Positions 8,795-15,496 of a stretch of DNA of 58,644 nt are shown here, in pieces. Numbering within the stretch: the stretch's first letter is position 1; each line of letters begins with the position of its first letter. This stretch comes from a virus: IMG/VR virus record IMGVR_UViG_3300025652_000075, positions 1 through 58,644 of that record; one strand, written 5' to 3'. Position numbers and translations under genes: made by a program. The notes beneath the pieces are model-generated. The model saw only the letters and a program-made list of their open reading frames with translations, did not search any database and was not told where the DNA came from.

Positions 8795-9169
8795 ATGATC
8801 CCGTTTAAAGATTTTATCAAAGAGGAAGAACAAAAGTTTCAACCACCGGCTGGAGCAGTTGCAGCAGCTAAAAAGGCTATTGAGTGGAAAGAGAAATACC
8901 CCAATGAAGTTAAAGCAATGACTCGCACTGGATGGGTAAGAGCTCGCCAACTTGCTGATGGAGATGAGATCTCTTATGATATATTAAAAAGAATGGCATC
9001 ATTTAATAGGCATAGAAAAAACTCTAAAATTTCCCCTGAAAAGAAAGACCGCCCATGGACAGATAATGGATATATGGCCTGGCTTGGTTGGGGTGGCGAT
9101 CCTGGTGTTGATTGGGCAATAAAAATGTCAAAGAAAACTCGTGAAGCTGCAGATGCTGAAAAGGATTAG
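8795..9169 (+). CDS. Probable capsid-packaged conserved protein (124 aa)
   Basis: It begins MIPFKDFIKEEEQKF, an amphipathic N-terminus like the T4 internal-protein capsid-targeting sequence (MKTYQEFIAE), with I-K-E as a candidate gp21 cut after residue 10. The body has a conserved-looking block: PPAGAVAAAKKA, GWVRARQLADGDEISYD, and NGYMAWLGWGGDPGVDWA. This block is known from several phage and prophage proteins of unknown function. It is under a late promoter and leads a run of three genes that share another N-terminal peptide, which fits a head-internal protein. No enzymatic motif is visible. Confidence 0.72.
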   Translation: MIPFKDFIKEEEQKFQPPAGAVAAAKKAIEWKEKYPNEVKAMTRTGWVRARQLADGDEISYDILKRMASFNRHRKNSKISPEKKDRPWTDNGYMAWLGWGGDPGVDWAIKMSKKTREAADAEKD

Positions 9170-9173
9170 CTTT

Positions 9174-9181
9174 TATAAATA
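9174..9181 (+). promoter_or_regulatory. T4-type late promoter box
   Basis: Perfect TATAAATA 38 nt before the ATG at 9220. A second, imperfect CATAAATA lies about 9 nt before that ATG. Confidence 0.55.
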
Positions 9182-9219
9182 ACTATACATAAATTAACTA
9201 TACATAAATATAATAAACA

Positions 9220-9648
9220 ATGAACCTATCAAATAAAAATGAAGCTTTAGAAAATGTTGCTAAAGCAATTCTCGAAGGCAACACTATTGAAATTGAAGAA
9301 ACTCTTCAAGAAGTTAACGGTGACGCCTATCGTTGGGAAGATATTAATAACGCTCTAATGCAAGCGGGCTTTGGGCCAAAGGTTATCATTAAAGTTTTAA
9401 TGAAGCTTAAAGGTAAAAAGATTAAAGAAGGTGTTGAACTTGATGAAGCTACTAAAATTAAAGCTTGGACTAGTGGCGGAAGAACTGCCAATGAATATGC
9501 TGAACTAACACAATTTGCTGGTCCAAAGGATCTTGAAGATAAAATTGGTACACGTAAAATGGTACAAATTACAATTGGCAAAAAGTATATTGAACTTAAT
9601 ATGTCTGACGTTGACGTTCTACAAAAACTTTTAAATAAGATCAAATGA
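9220..9648 (+). CDS. Probable packaged internal protein, paralogue 1
   Basis: The N-terminus MNLSNKNEALENVAKAILEG is shared with the next two genes and ends in I-L-E, a match to the (L/I)-x-E cleavage rule of the T4 prohead protease. Residues after about 75 (AWTSGGRTANEYAELTQF...GTRKM...NDVDVLQKLL-like) resemble the body of the third paralogue (9987-10340). The middle part (EDINNALMQAGFGPKVI) is specific to this copy. I see no known domain. It follows a late promoter and overlaps the next gene by 4 nt (ATGA). Confidence 0.72.
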   Translation: MNLSNKNEALENVAKAILEGNTIEIEETLQEVNGDAYRWEDINNALMQAGFGPKVIIKVLMKLKGKKIKEGVELDEATKIKAWTSGGRTANEYAELTQFAGPKDLEDKIGTRKMVQITIGKKYIELNMSDVDVLQKLLNKIK

Positions 9649-9983
9649 ACTTATCAAATAGAAATAACAGTCTTGAAGAAGCGGCAAAGGCAATTATGAG
9701 TGAGAATGCAATTATTCATAATGATTTTCTTAATAAGAATCTCGGAAAGGAATTGGATCTTACAATTTCTAGCGTTTCACAAGTTCAAAGATCGCCTGGT
9801 AAGTTTGGTAAAGCCTGGGTTATGACTTTCAAAGGGTATGACAAGAAAAACAAGAGCGGTATGAAAGCCGAATTCGGTTTTGATCCAAAGCTTAGCAAGA
9901 AGTATAAAGCAGGAGATAAAGTTAAAGTAGTTCTAAGTAATAAACCAAACTATCCAAACATTACTTCAATAGAAAAAATTTAA
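9645..9983 (+). CDS. Probable packaged internal protein, paralogue 2
   Basis: It shares the N-terminal peptide (MNLSNRNNSLEEAAKAIMSE), here ending M-S-E rather than I-L-E, but the body differs from the other two. That body is a beta-rich, basic ~90-residue domain (WVMTFKGYDKKNKSG...KAGDKVKVVLSNKPNYPNITSIEKI) which looks like a small OB/SH3-type barrel. The same leader on an unrelated body suggests the leader is a targeting tag rather than part of the fold. ATGA overlap with the preceding gene. Confidence 0.7.
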   Translation: MNLSNRNNSLEEAAKAIMSENAIIHNDFLNKNLGKELDLTISSVSQVQRSPGKFGKAWVMTFKGYDKKNKSGMKAEFGFDPKLSKKYKAGDKVKVVLSNKPNYPNITSIEKI

Positions 9984-9986
9984 TAT

Positions 9987-10340
9987 ATGAATCTATCAAA
10001 TAAAAACAAAAGGCTTGAAGATGCGGCTAAGGCGATTCTTGAGGGTAAACCCATTAAAGAAGAAGCAAAGGTTCTGCTTGAAAAAACCGAATTGGCTGGA
10101 TGGGAAGATGGAGGAACACATGCAAACTCCACATTTAAGCTTCTTGAATTTATTGGCCCTGATGAATTGGAATCAAAGTTAGGCACTCGTAAATGTTTAG
10201 AGATTGAAAAGGTTAGTGAAAGCCGCACATCTGGTTCGGCTCGAAGAACATTCATGAGCTTAAACGCAAATGACATTAATGAATTAAGAGAGTTTTTAGC
10301 AGAATACTCAACAGAAAAAGACGAGCCAAACCTTAAGTAA
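9987..10340 (+). CDS. Probable packaged internal protein, paralogue 3
   Basis: N-terminus MNLSNKNKRLEDAAKAILEG with I-L-E as the candidate cleavage site. The body (GWEDGGTHANSTFKLLEFIGPDELESKLGTRK...SLNANDINELREFL) aligns by eye with the C-terminal half of paralogue 1 (AWTSGGRTANEYAELTQFAGPKDLEDKIGTRK), giving a conserved domain of about 65-70 residues. No known family is recognised. It is the last plus-strand gene before the bidirectional terminator at 10354-10395. Confidence 0.72.
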   Translation: MNLSNKNKRLEDAAKAILEGKPIKEEAKVLLEKTELAGWEDGGTHANSTFKLLEFIGPDELESKLGTRKCLEIEKVSESRTSGSARRTFMSLNANDINELREFLAEYSTEKDEPNLK

Positions 10341-10353
10341 GATATACATTTAG

Positions 10354-10395
10354 AAAAACACCCGCTCTGAATTAAACCAGTGCGGGTGTTTTATT
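10354..10395. terminator. Bidirectional intrinsic terminator
   Basis: An 11-bp perfect stem AAAACACCCGC / GCGGGTGTTTT (10355-10365 with 10382-10392) with T-rich tails on both strands, between convergent transcription units. Confidence 0.9.
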
Positions 10396-10400
10396 TTAAA

Positions 10401-10469
10401 TGGTGGAGGTGCCGGGTATCGCGCCCGGGTCCGTTAGCCGAAACTAGCGTCGAATTCTTTTACACCCCC
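10401..10469 (-). ncRNA. tmRNA-like tRNA-like domain without a message domain (69 nt)
   Basis: On the minus strand a 7-bp acceptor stem pairs GGGGGTG (10469-10463) with CACCTCC, then ACCA to 10401. The third pair is G-U and the base before CCA is A: the G3-U70/A73 signature read by alanyl-tRNA synthetase. After the 5' strand comes an unpaired D-region ending AATTCGACG, like tmRNA's GGATTCGACG. A tiny TAG/CTA hairpin takes the place of helix P2 and the whole message/pseudoknot region. Then come GGAC and a perfect 5-bp T-stem CCGGG/CCCGG with loop CGCGATA. Full tmRNAs are ~350 nt. It sits 3 nt after the 65-aa gene and just before the terminator, so it is probably the 3' end of the operon transcript. 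Confidence 0.7.
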
Positions 10470-10472
10470 TTT

Positions 10473-10670
10473 TTATTTATTTTTCTTTGGTCTAACACGG
10501 AGACTTTCAAGTTCACGAATCTCTTTTAAAATATCAACGAGCTTAGCTTCGCTCTTTTCAAGCTCTGATGATAGCTTTGTGTTTTTATATTTGTAATATT
10601 TTGAATCCCACTTAAGGCATTCCAAACGGTCAAAAATATACTTTTGTTTTAGCTCTTCTATCTTTTCCAT
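10473..10670 (-). CDS. Small coiled-coil protein (65 aa)
   Basis: Almost entirely predicted helix and coiled coil, rich in K/E/L with heptad-like spacing (KLSSELEKSEAKLVDILKEIRELE), ending in the basic tail RVRPKKNK. It is the last protein gene of the early operon that runs from the promoter near 12034, and is followed 3 nt later by the tmRNA-like element. No homologue is recognised. Confidence 0.65.
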   Translation of the reverse strand: MEKIEELKQKYIFDRLECLKWDSKYYKYKNTKLSSELEKSEAKLVDILKEIRELESLRVRPKKNK

Positions 10671-10679
10671 ATTATTATA

Positions 10680-10853
10680 TTAATCTGGAACAACTGCTAA
10701 GATTTCTTCGGTGGCGAATTCGATCTCATCGCCATCACAATCTGTTCCATAAAAGCAGCCGTTTCCGCAATTCTCATTAACGATAATTTGCATACCGTTA
10801 ACCATCACAGAATCACCGGCCTTAATGTTTGTAGTGTAATTTGTTTCTTTCAT
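10680..10853 (-). CDS. Small hypothetical protein (57 aa)
   Basis: ATG at 10851-10853, 58 codons, spacing of 2-9 nt to both neighbours. The protein reads MKETNYTTNIKAGDSVMVNG..., then NENCGNGCFYGTDCDGDEIEF: a small beta-type fold with three cysteines and a cluster of acidic residues, possibly a metal site. Operon position and tight spacing support a real gene. Function unknown. Confidence 0.6.
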   Translation of the reverse strand: MKETNYTTNIKAGDSVMVNGMQIIVNENCGNGCFYGTDCDGDEIEFATEEILAVVPD

Positions 10854-10855
10854 AA

Positions 10856-11074
10856 TTAAAGTTTAATTAGGTCATTCAATACATATTCGTTTCTTCCAAA
10901 CTTGCGTTGGATAAACATGATTCTTGTCTTTGGTGAGTATGTATTCTTAAAAGTGATTCCTGTTTCGCCTACTTTAATAACTGAGCCAAAGTTAGTTTTA
11001 TCTCCCTTTTGAAGTTCAAGTTTAGCAATATTGGCTTTCAGTTTTTCGAATTTAGCGCTGGTTGTTTTTTTCAT
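10856..11074 (-). CDS. Small basic hypothetical protein (72 aa)
   Basis: An N-terminal basic helix (KKTTSAKFEKLKANIAKLELQ) is followed by a beta-rich C-terminus (FGSVIKVGETGITFKNTYSPKTRIMFIQRKFGRNEYVLNDLI). It is in the run of short early genes between the promoter near 12034 and the terminator at 10354. Not recognised. Confidence 0.62.
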   Translation of the reverse strand: MKKTTSAKFEKLKANIAKLELQKGDKTNFGSVIKVGETGITFKNTYSPKTRIMFIQRKFGRNEYVLNDLIKL

Positions 11075-11091
11075 AATATAATTAATGGTTT

Positions 11092-11307
11092 TTATTTTTG
11101 ATTTAGTTTATTTCTTAGTTCTTTACACTCTGTATTTAAATTGTGAATAGCGTAATTGAACTTTTCAATAAGTTCGTTGTGGCTTTTAATTAAGGTCCAA
11201 AAGTTTTCCTCAGTTAGTTCTGGGATACTCTTTACCTTTCCGTCGATTTCAACATTCTGTGAGTGAGGAAACTCAGTTAATAGTTTTTGTAATATTATTG
11301 ATTTCAT
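11092..11307 (-). CDS. Small hypothetical protein (71 aa)
   Basis: Helical, with a likely C-terminal coiled coil (LIEKFNYAIHNLNTECKELRNKLNQK). Its ATG lies 1 nt downstream of the stop of the 28-aa membrane peptide gene at 11309-11395. No family recognised. Confidence 0.6.
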   Translation of the reverse strand: MKSIILQKLLTEFPHSQNVEIDGKVKSIPELTEENFWTLIKSHNELIEKFNYAIHNLNTECKELRNKLNQK

Positions 11308-11308
11308 C

Positions 11309-11395
11309 TTAAAAAATTAGTAATATTAATCTTACTACCCAGTACCAAAAGATGGCGCAGACTATCGTCATAAGGGTGATTCTTATTAAATTCAT
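11309..11395 (-). CDS. 28-aa membrane micropeptide
   Basis: ATG at 11393-11395 and TAA at 11309-11311 give a 28-residue protein with a single hydrophobic segment (TIVCAIFWYWVVRLILLIF) flanked by Arg residues. It fills the gap between two small genes with almost no spare bases, which supports it being translated. A short membrane-active peptide acting on the host envelope is possible (inference). Confidence 0.5.
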   Translation of the reverse strand: MNLIRITLMTIVCAIFWYWVVRLILLIF

Positions 11396-11398
11396 GTC

Positions 11399-11647
11399 TT
11401 ATCGAAAGTAAACGTAAACGTCGCAATGTGAGGCAAGTGAAACTGGGCAGAACGATCGCGTCTGTCCTAGGAAGTTGCAGCTTCTTTTATAATTGGGGTT
11501 ATTCTCACCCCAACGGCCTTGACATTTTACATATTGGTTAGTCCCATAGAATGATTTTCTGAACGTAGCCAGAGATTTCATATCTTCTTCATTGTCCATC
11601 TCTACAGTAAATCTGTAGCAGTGAGTGCGATTTGGTTTTGTTGTCAT
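11399..11647 (-). CDS. Small hypothetical protein (82 aa), Cys-containing
   Basis: The protein has five Cys (THCYRF, VKCQGRW, RSCNFL, SFCPV, SHCDVYVYF) and beta-strand-like ends, possibly a small metal-binding or disulphide-free domain. It is not recognised. It belongs to the early operon and is preceded by the 26-aa membrane peptide gene. Confidence 0.58.
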   Translation of the reverse strand: MTTKPNRTHCYRFTVEMDNEEDMKSLATFRKSFYGTNQYVKCQGRWGENNPNYKRSCNFLGQTRSFCPVSLASHCDVYVYFR

Positions 11648-11667
11648 AATATATTGGTTGGTTGTAG

Positions 11668-11748
11668 TTAGGCTGCGCAGGCGATCAAAAAGATGAATGA
11701 TGCGGCGAGGATGAGAATGGCGGTAAAAAGTTCGGCTATATGAATCAT
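11668..11748 (-). CDS. 26-aa membrane micropeptide
   Basis: ATG at 11746-11748, TAA at 11668-11670. After MIHIAE the peptide is one uninterrupted hydrophobic helix (LFTAILILAASFIFLIACAA). It lies in what would otherwise be a 115-bp gap within a tightly packed operon. It could be a small membrane effector, but no homologue is known to me. Confidence 0.5.
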   Translation of the reverse strand: MIHIAELFTAILILAASFIFLIACAA

Positions 11749-11762
11749 GGTCGTTTTGGTTA

Positions 11763-11987
11763 TTAGTGATCGCGATCGAAAATCACCTTGCCATTGAACT
11801 CCAGCTTTTCGTAGGCCATGATTGGACACCCGCAGGTGCCTTCGAATTTGCGGGAAACGATACCCTTAAGGCTGCATGCCTTCTTTGGGCTTTTTGAGAA
11901 GCAGACGACGGTCTCTGTGCCGCATTCCCAATCGCCTCCAAGTGAAGGGGGATTCTGCTGATGTTCGGTGTAAGTATATTTGTACAT
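11763..11987 (-). CDS. Small hypothetical protein (74 aa), Cys-rich
   Basis: Five or six Cys, including CGTETVVCFSKSPKKAC and GTCGCP, and a beta-rich N-terminus (MYKYTYTEHQQN). It could bind zinc. It is the first gene after the sigma70-type promoter at 12034-12062, so an early protein. Confidence 0.6.
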   Translation of the reverse strand: MYKYTYTEHQQNPPSLGGDWECGTETVVCFSKSPKKACSLKGIVSRKFEGTCGCPIMAYEKLEFNGKVIFDRDH

Positions 11988-12033
11988 TTTGTGGTGGTTG
12001 ATCGGGTTGGTTGGTGTCCCTCTCTGTAGTTAT

Positions 12034-12062
12034 ATTATACCATAAAAAGGCACATTTGTAAA
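12034..12062 (-). promoter_or_regulatory. Sigma70-type early promoter
   Basis: Minus strand TTTACA (12057-12062), 17-nt spacer, TATAAT (12034-12039), facing the run of small genes down to 10401. Confidence 0.8.
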
Positions 12063-12065
12063 TAA

Positions 12066-12180
12066 AATAATTCACAAAATGCACATTTTACTCTACAACT
12101 CCCTTAGAATAAGGGTTTGAAGACCAAAAAATATTGGGATATTATACCCCAGCTTTCCTTAAAATAAGAGGAAAATGCAT
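12066..12180. repeat. Intergenic element, copy 1 (related to 49920-49980)
   Basis: Upstream of the early promoter lies ttcacaaaatgcac...ctctacaactccc...aataagggtttg...gacc. It matches closely a block at about 49924-49985. It contains a perfect short inverted repeat CCCTTA-gaa-TAAGGG (12111-12125 region). A related TTCCTTA...TAAGAGGAA palindrome follows near 12155. No gene is visible here. Confidence 0.55.
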
Positions 12181-12378
12181 TTATTGATCAAAATCACCAA
12201 CCATATCGTCATGAAGGTGAGATCCACAGAATGGGCAATGCTCAGGTTCATGGCATTCGGTTAAGTCATTGATGTCTTCGTCGGTGTCTTCTACTCCTGA
12301 ATAATAGATCTCAGCGTGATCGTCCCAAAAGACGTCATATGAAATTTTACACTTGATGCACCTATATTTGTCTGTCAT
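12181..12378 (-). CDS. Small zinc-ribbon protein (65 aa)
   Basis: CIKCKISY near the N-terminus and CPFCGSH near the C-terminus give two CxxC knuckles, with a very acidic insert between (YYSGVEDTDEDINDL). Its ATG is one base from the nrdA stop at 12380, so it is co-translated with nrdA. A redox or regulatory partner of ribonucleotide reductase is only a guess from position. Confidence 0.65.
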   Translation of the reverse strand: MTDKYRCIKCKISYDVFWDDHAEIYYSGVEDTDEDINDLTECHEPEHCPFCGSHLHDDMVGDFDQ

Positions 12379-12379
12379 A

Positions 12380-14044
12380 TTATCCTTCGCACGTTTTACA
12401 TGTCATCAACGATCTAGCTAGTTCCTGAGCAGGGTTTGCACTTCGTTGATAGTACATACCTTTAATCCCATTCTCCCATGCAAATATCATTAGTTCGTTT
12501 ACGTCCTTAGGTTTCGCTTTAGGGTGAATCATAATATTTAAACTTTGTCCTTGATCAATAAATTGTTGGCGTTGAGCCGCCTGAAGAACAATTTCTCTTT
12601 GGCTAATTTCTCCAAACGTTTTAAACACGTCCTTTTCTTCTTCGGTTAATCCTTCAATATGTTGAACAGATCCACCATGCTCCAAGATATCTTTCCAAAC
12701 TTGAAGAGTATCCATACCTCTTTGCCTTAATAGTTCTTTTAGATGTGGATTCTTATATGTGAATTTACCCTTAGCCAAATCCTTTGTAAAGTAATTACTA
12801 TTAAGTGGTTCAATACTTGGACTTGTTTGTCCAAGAATAAAACTAGAAGAAGTTGTTGGAGCAACCGCCAATGTCGTTGAATTTCTTTTACCATAACCTT
12901 CAAGCAGTTTAGGTTCGCCATATATCTCAGCAAGTTCGGCAGTAGCTTTATCAGCTTTTGTTCGAATTGTTGACCAGACCTGAGTATTATGTAATTGAGC
13001 TTCAAGACTTTCAAATGCAATCATTTTAGATTGAAGATAACTATGCCATCCAAGAACGCCTAATCCAAGAGCTCGTTGGTTTTTAGCAAACCTTCTAGCG
13101 CAATCCATAAATGGCATACCCTCAGTTTTATCAATGAACTCTGTCATTACCGAATCAAGAAAATAGATCAGTGTTTCAATAGCGTCAGTCTCTTGAATCT
13201 CATCCCATTTTTCTAAGTTCAATGAACTAAGGTTGCACACAAAGCTTTCATCCTTATCAGTGCTTAAGTAAATTTCATTACAAAGGTTACTTGCGTGGAT
13301 GCGTTTATCTTTATCTTTATAAACTTGTGGTTTTTGATTTTCTACGTTATCCGTAAAGAAGATATATGGATAACCACTTTCAAAACGTTTCTTAATAACC
13401 AATCCCCAGATACGACGTTTCTCTTTGTCGCCTTCAAGCATTGTTTTCATGAAGTCATCTGATACACAAACGCCAATTGACATATCTTGAATCTCATGAC
13501 CATCACTTCTAATCTTAAGAAACTCTTCAACATCTGGATGATCAATTGGAAGGTATGCCGCAAAGGATCCACGACGGACATTTCCCTGTGATACGACATT
13601 CATCAACTTATCATATAGTTCCATGAAGTGAACGGCTCCTGTGCTTGTCCCTTGATCCTCACCAATCTTAGCTCCTCGTCCACGTAATGCGCCAAAGTAA
13701 GCAGAAGTTCCTCCGCCATGTTTTGTCATCATGGAGATTTCAGCAAGCTTATGGCCTGTTATAGATTCAAGAGTATCTTCAATATAAGATCCAAAACAAC
13801 TAATAGGTAAACCACGAGTTCTTCCAAAGTTACTCCAAATAGGGCTCGAAAGAGAATAAAATCCTTTATGTAAGTAATCTTCAAATTTAAGAGCAAACCC
13901 TTTAATACCTAAAAGTGTTTCAGCGTGAGTAGAAATATCACGCATCCTTTGCTCTGGTGTTTCGCCCTCAATTAAGTAACCTCTTTCAAGAAATTTACGA
14001 GAATCTTTATTAAGCCAATCGATGTTTAATTCGTTATCAATCAT
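12380..14044 (-). CDS. nrdA: Ribonucleotide reductase, large (alpha) subunit, short form
   Basis: A class I NrdA of 554 aa; T4 NrdA is ~750. The catalytic set is complete: Cys83 (PISCFGS), NLCNEI with the radical-bearing Cys and Glu near 258, VCNLSS with the second redox Cys, the radical-transfer pair MYYQRS, and the C-terminal CKTCEG tail. What is missing is the N-terminal ATP-cone, so dATP overall-activity inhibition is not expected. Its product makes dNDPs with NrdB (14066-15049), located 21 nt upstream. The thioredoxin-like protein at 4834 could reduce it. Confidence 0.95.
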   Translation of the reverse strand: MIDNELNIDWLNKDSRKFLERGYLIEGETPEQRMRDISTHAETLLGIKGFALKFEDYLHKGFYSLSSPIWSNFGRTRGLPISCFGSYIEDTLESITGHKLAEISMMTKHGGGTSAYFGALRGRGAKIGEDQGTSTGAVHFMELYDKLMNVVSQGNVRRGSFAAYLPIDHPDVEEFLKIRSDGHEIQDMSIGVCVSDDFMKTMLEGDKEKRRIWGLVIKKRFESGYPYIFFTDNVENQKPQVYKDKDKRIHASNLCNEIYLSTDKDESFVCNLSSLNLEKWDEIQETDAIETLIYFLDSVMTEFIDKTEGMPFMDCARRFAKNQRALGLGVLGWHSYLQSKMIAFESLEAQLHNTQVWSTIRTKADKATAELAEIYGEPKLLEGYGKRNSTTLAVAPTTSSSFILGQTSPSIEPLNSNYFTKDLAKGKFTYKNPHLKELLRQRGMDTLQVWKDILEHGGSVQHIEGLTEEEKDVFKTFGEISQREIVLQAAQRQQFIDQGQSLNIMIHPKAKPKDVNELMIFAWENGIKGMYYQRSANPAQELARSLMTCKTCEG

Positions 14045-14065
14045 TTGTTAAATTATATATACATA

Positions 14066-15049
14066 TTAAAACAAGTCATCTTCATCAAAAGATTGGCTCT
14101 TTTTAGAATATTCAACAGGTCTGCTATGGAAGAAGTCAGTCATATTATTACCATGAAGTTCTTCTTCAAACCACATAGTAGATTCAAGCAATTTTTCGTC
14201 AATTTCAAATGGCTTTTGAAAACCAATATCGCCCATGCTTGCATTAATTCTATTCTTAATAAACTCTTTTAGAATTGGAGCAGATAAACCTTCTTCGTCA
14301 ATACCATTAACGACCCAATCAATAATTTTGGATTCGGCTTTAAACGCTTCATGCGCTGCAGCAACAATACGCTCTTCAAGTTCATCATCAAATAACTCAG
14401 GAAGCTCTTCACGAATGGTATTAATAATTTTCATACCAACCATTGCGTGGATACGCTCTTCATTACGAGTATATTTTACTTGTTGATCAGTGTCTTTTAA
14501 AACGTTTCTATAACGAGCAAACCAGTTAATAACGTAGAATTGAGAAAACAACGAAACGTTCTCAACAAACAAAGTAAATAATGTAATAGCATATAAGTAT
14601 TGCTTCTTACTATCTTTATAGAACCGGTGAGTATATTTCTTAAGATAATTAACTCGGCCTTGAATAAAATCCAATTTAAGATTCTCTTCAAACACATCCT
14701 CCATATCTAAAATAGAAATAAGACGTTCATAAGCATTGTTATGAATAACTTCAGTGTTGGCCATAACATACCCAAGATCTTGAAGTGATGGGTGTGGAAG
14801 GTTCTCTCCAAGCTTAGCCCAAAATGTTTTTACAGCAACTTCAATTTGACCAATCGCGCTTAGATCACGAATAATAATTTGTTGTTCTTGTTCGGTTAGG
14901 ACTGTTTTAAATTGATGGATATCACTTTTAAAACTAAATTCTTTGTCGGTCCAAAAGCCGTTGTGCATGCTTTCAATAAAGGCTTCGGTCCATGGATAAT
15001 GATTAGGTTTTCTGCTTACCTGCTCATCAAAGATTGTGGGATTGCTCAT
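14066..15049 (-). CDS. nrdB: Ribonucleotide reductase, small (beta) subunit
   Basis: A ferritin-like R2 protein of 327 aa. Visible metal-ligand helices include NTEVIHNNAYERLI (E..H), EERIHAMVGMKII (E..H), and acidic residues in the N-terminal helix DLSAIGQIEVAV. It provides the tyrosyl or metal radical to NrdA. The C-terminal tail SQSFDEDDLF is acidic, as expected for the R2 peptide that docks on NrdA. First gene after the promoter at 15118-15145; nrdA and the zinc-ribbon gene follow. Confidence 0.95.
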   Translation of the reverse strand: MSNPTIFDEQVSRKPNHYPWTEAFIESMHNGFWTDKEFSFKSDIHQFKTVLTEQEQQIIIRDLSAIGQIEVAVKTFWAKLGENLPHPSLQDLGYVMANTEVIHNNAYERLISILDMEDVFEENLKLDFIQGRVNYLKKYTHRFYKDSKKQYLYAITLFTLFVENVSLFSQFYVINWFARYRNVLKDTDQQVKYTRNEERIHAMVGMKIINTIREELPELFDDELEERIVAAAHEAFKAESKIIDWVVNGIDEEGLSAPILKEFIKNRINASMGDIGFQKPFEIDEKLLESTMWFEEELHGNNMTDFFHSRPVEYSKKSQSFDEDDLF

Positions 15050-15117
15050 TTAGGTTACTATAGTTTTGTGGTTTTGTGCTTATTACAGGCACGGGTTGAT
15101 TTCGTTATGATAGTATA

Positions 15118-15145
15118 ATTATATCATAACTAAGCGATTTGTAAA
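15118..15145 (-). promoter_or_regulatory. Sigma70-type promoter upstream of nrdB
   Basis: Minus strand TTTACA (15140-15145), 16-nt spacer, TATAAT (15118-15123), about 70 nt before the nrdB ATG at 15049. Confidence 0.75.
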
Positions 15146-15162
15146 TAACAAACTGTGGTTAT

Positions 15163-15495
15163 TTACAGACCGTTACTAGAACGACGTCGAATTGCTCGAA
15201 GTGCGCCTGATTCTGAACAGCGTAAAACTATAGTATTTTTTGAATGCTTTGACGCATAATCATAAATTGATTTGTGTGTTTCGTTGTCCATGTTTAAAAA
15301 GCGGGCCCATCTTTCGAACTTCTTACGTCCACTTCTAAATTTTTCAAAGCAATCCGTATCAACATCAAAAATTTTCCAATTATCACCTTGGTTGTATTGA
15401 TTATATGAGCCTTTCTTAGAAGGTCCTCCGTTGGTTGTTGCTGTAGTAGATGTCGTCATGCTTGGCGTATCTTCGTTTGTCTCGTTAATATCCAT
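15163..15495 (-). CDS. Conserved phage protein, unknown (110 aa)
   Basis: The N-terminal 35 residues are low complexity (STTATTNGGPSKKGSYNQYN). They are followed by a compact basic domain (WKIFDVDTDCFEKFRSGRKKFERWARFL ... then NTIVLRCSESGALRAIRRR). I do not recognise a family. It sits immediately before the nrd promoter at the end of the head-gene run and 1 nt from the gp21-inhibitor-like gene, so it may be a late protein. Confidence 0.65.
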   Translation of the reverse strand: MDINETNEDTPSMTTSTTATTNGGPSKKGSYNQYNQGDNWKIFDVDTDCFEKFRSGRKKFERWARFLNMDNETHKSIYDYASKHSKNTIVLRCSESGALRAIRRRSSNGL

Positions 15496-15496
15496 T

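Noticed and set aside
10401-10469. Ordinary tRNA or prophage attachment site (ssrA 3' end)
   Set aside because: Too few bases for D and anticodon arms; both acceptor strands and the tmRNA D-region are present, whereas an att site would keep only the 3' part. T4-like phages do not integrate.
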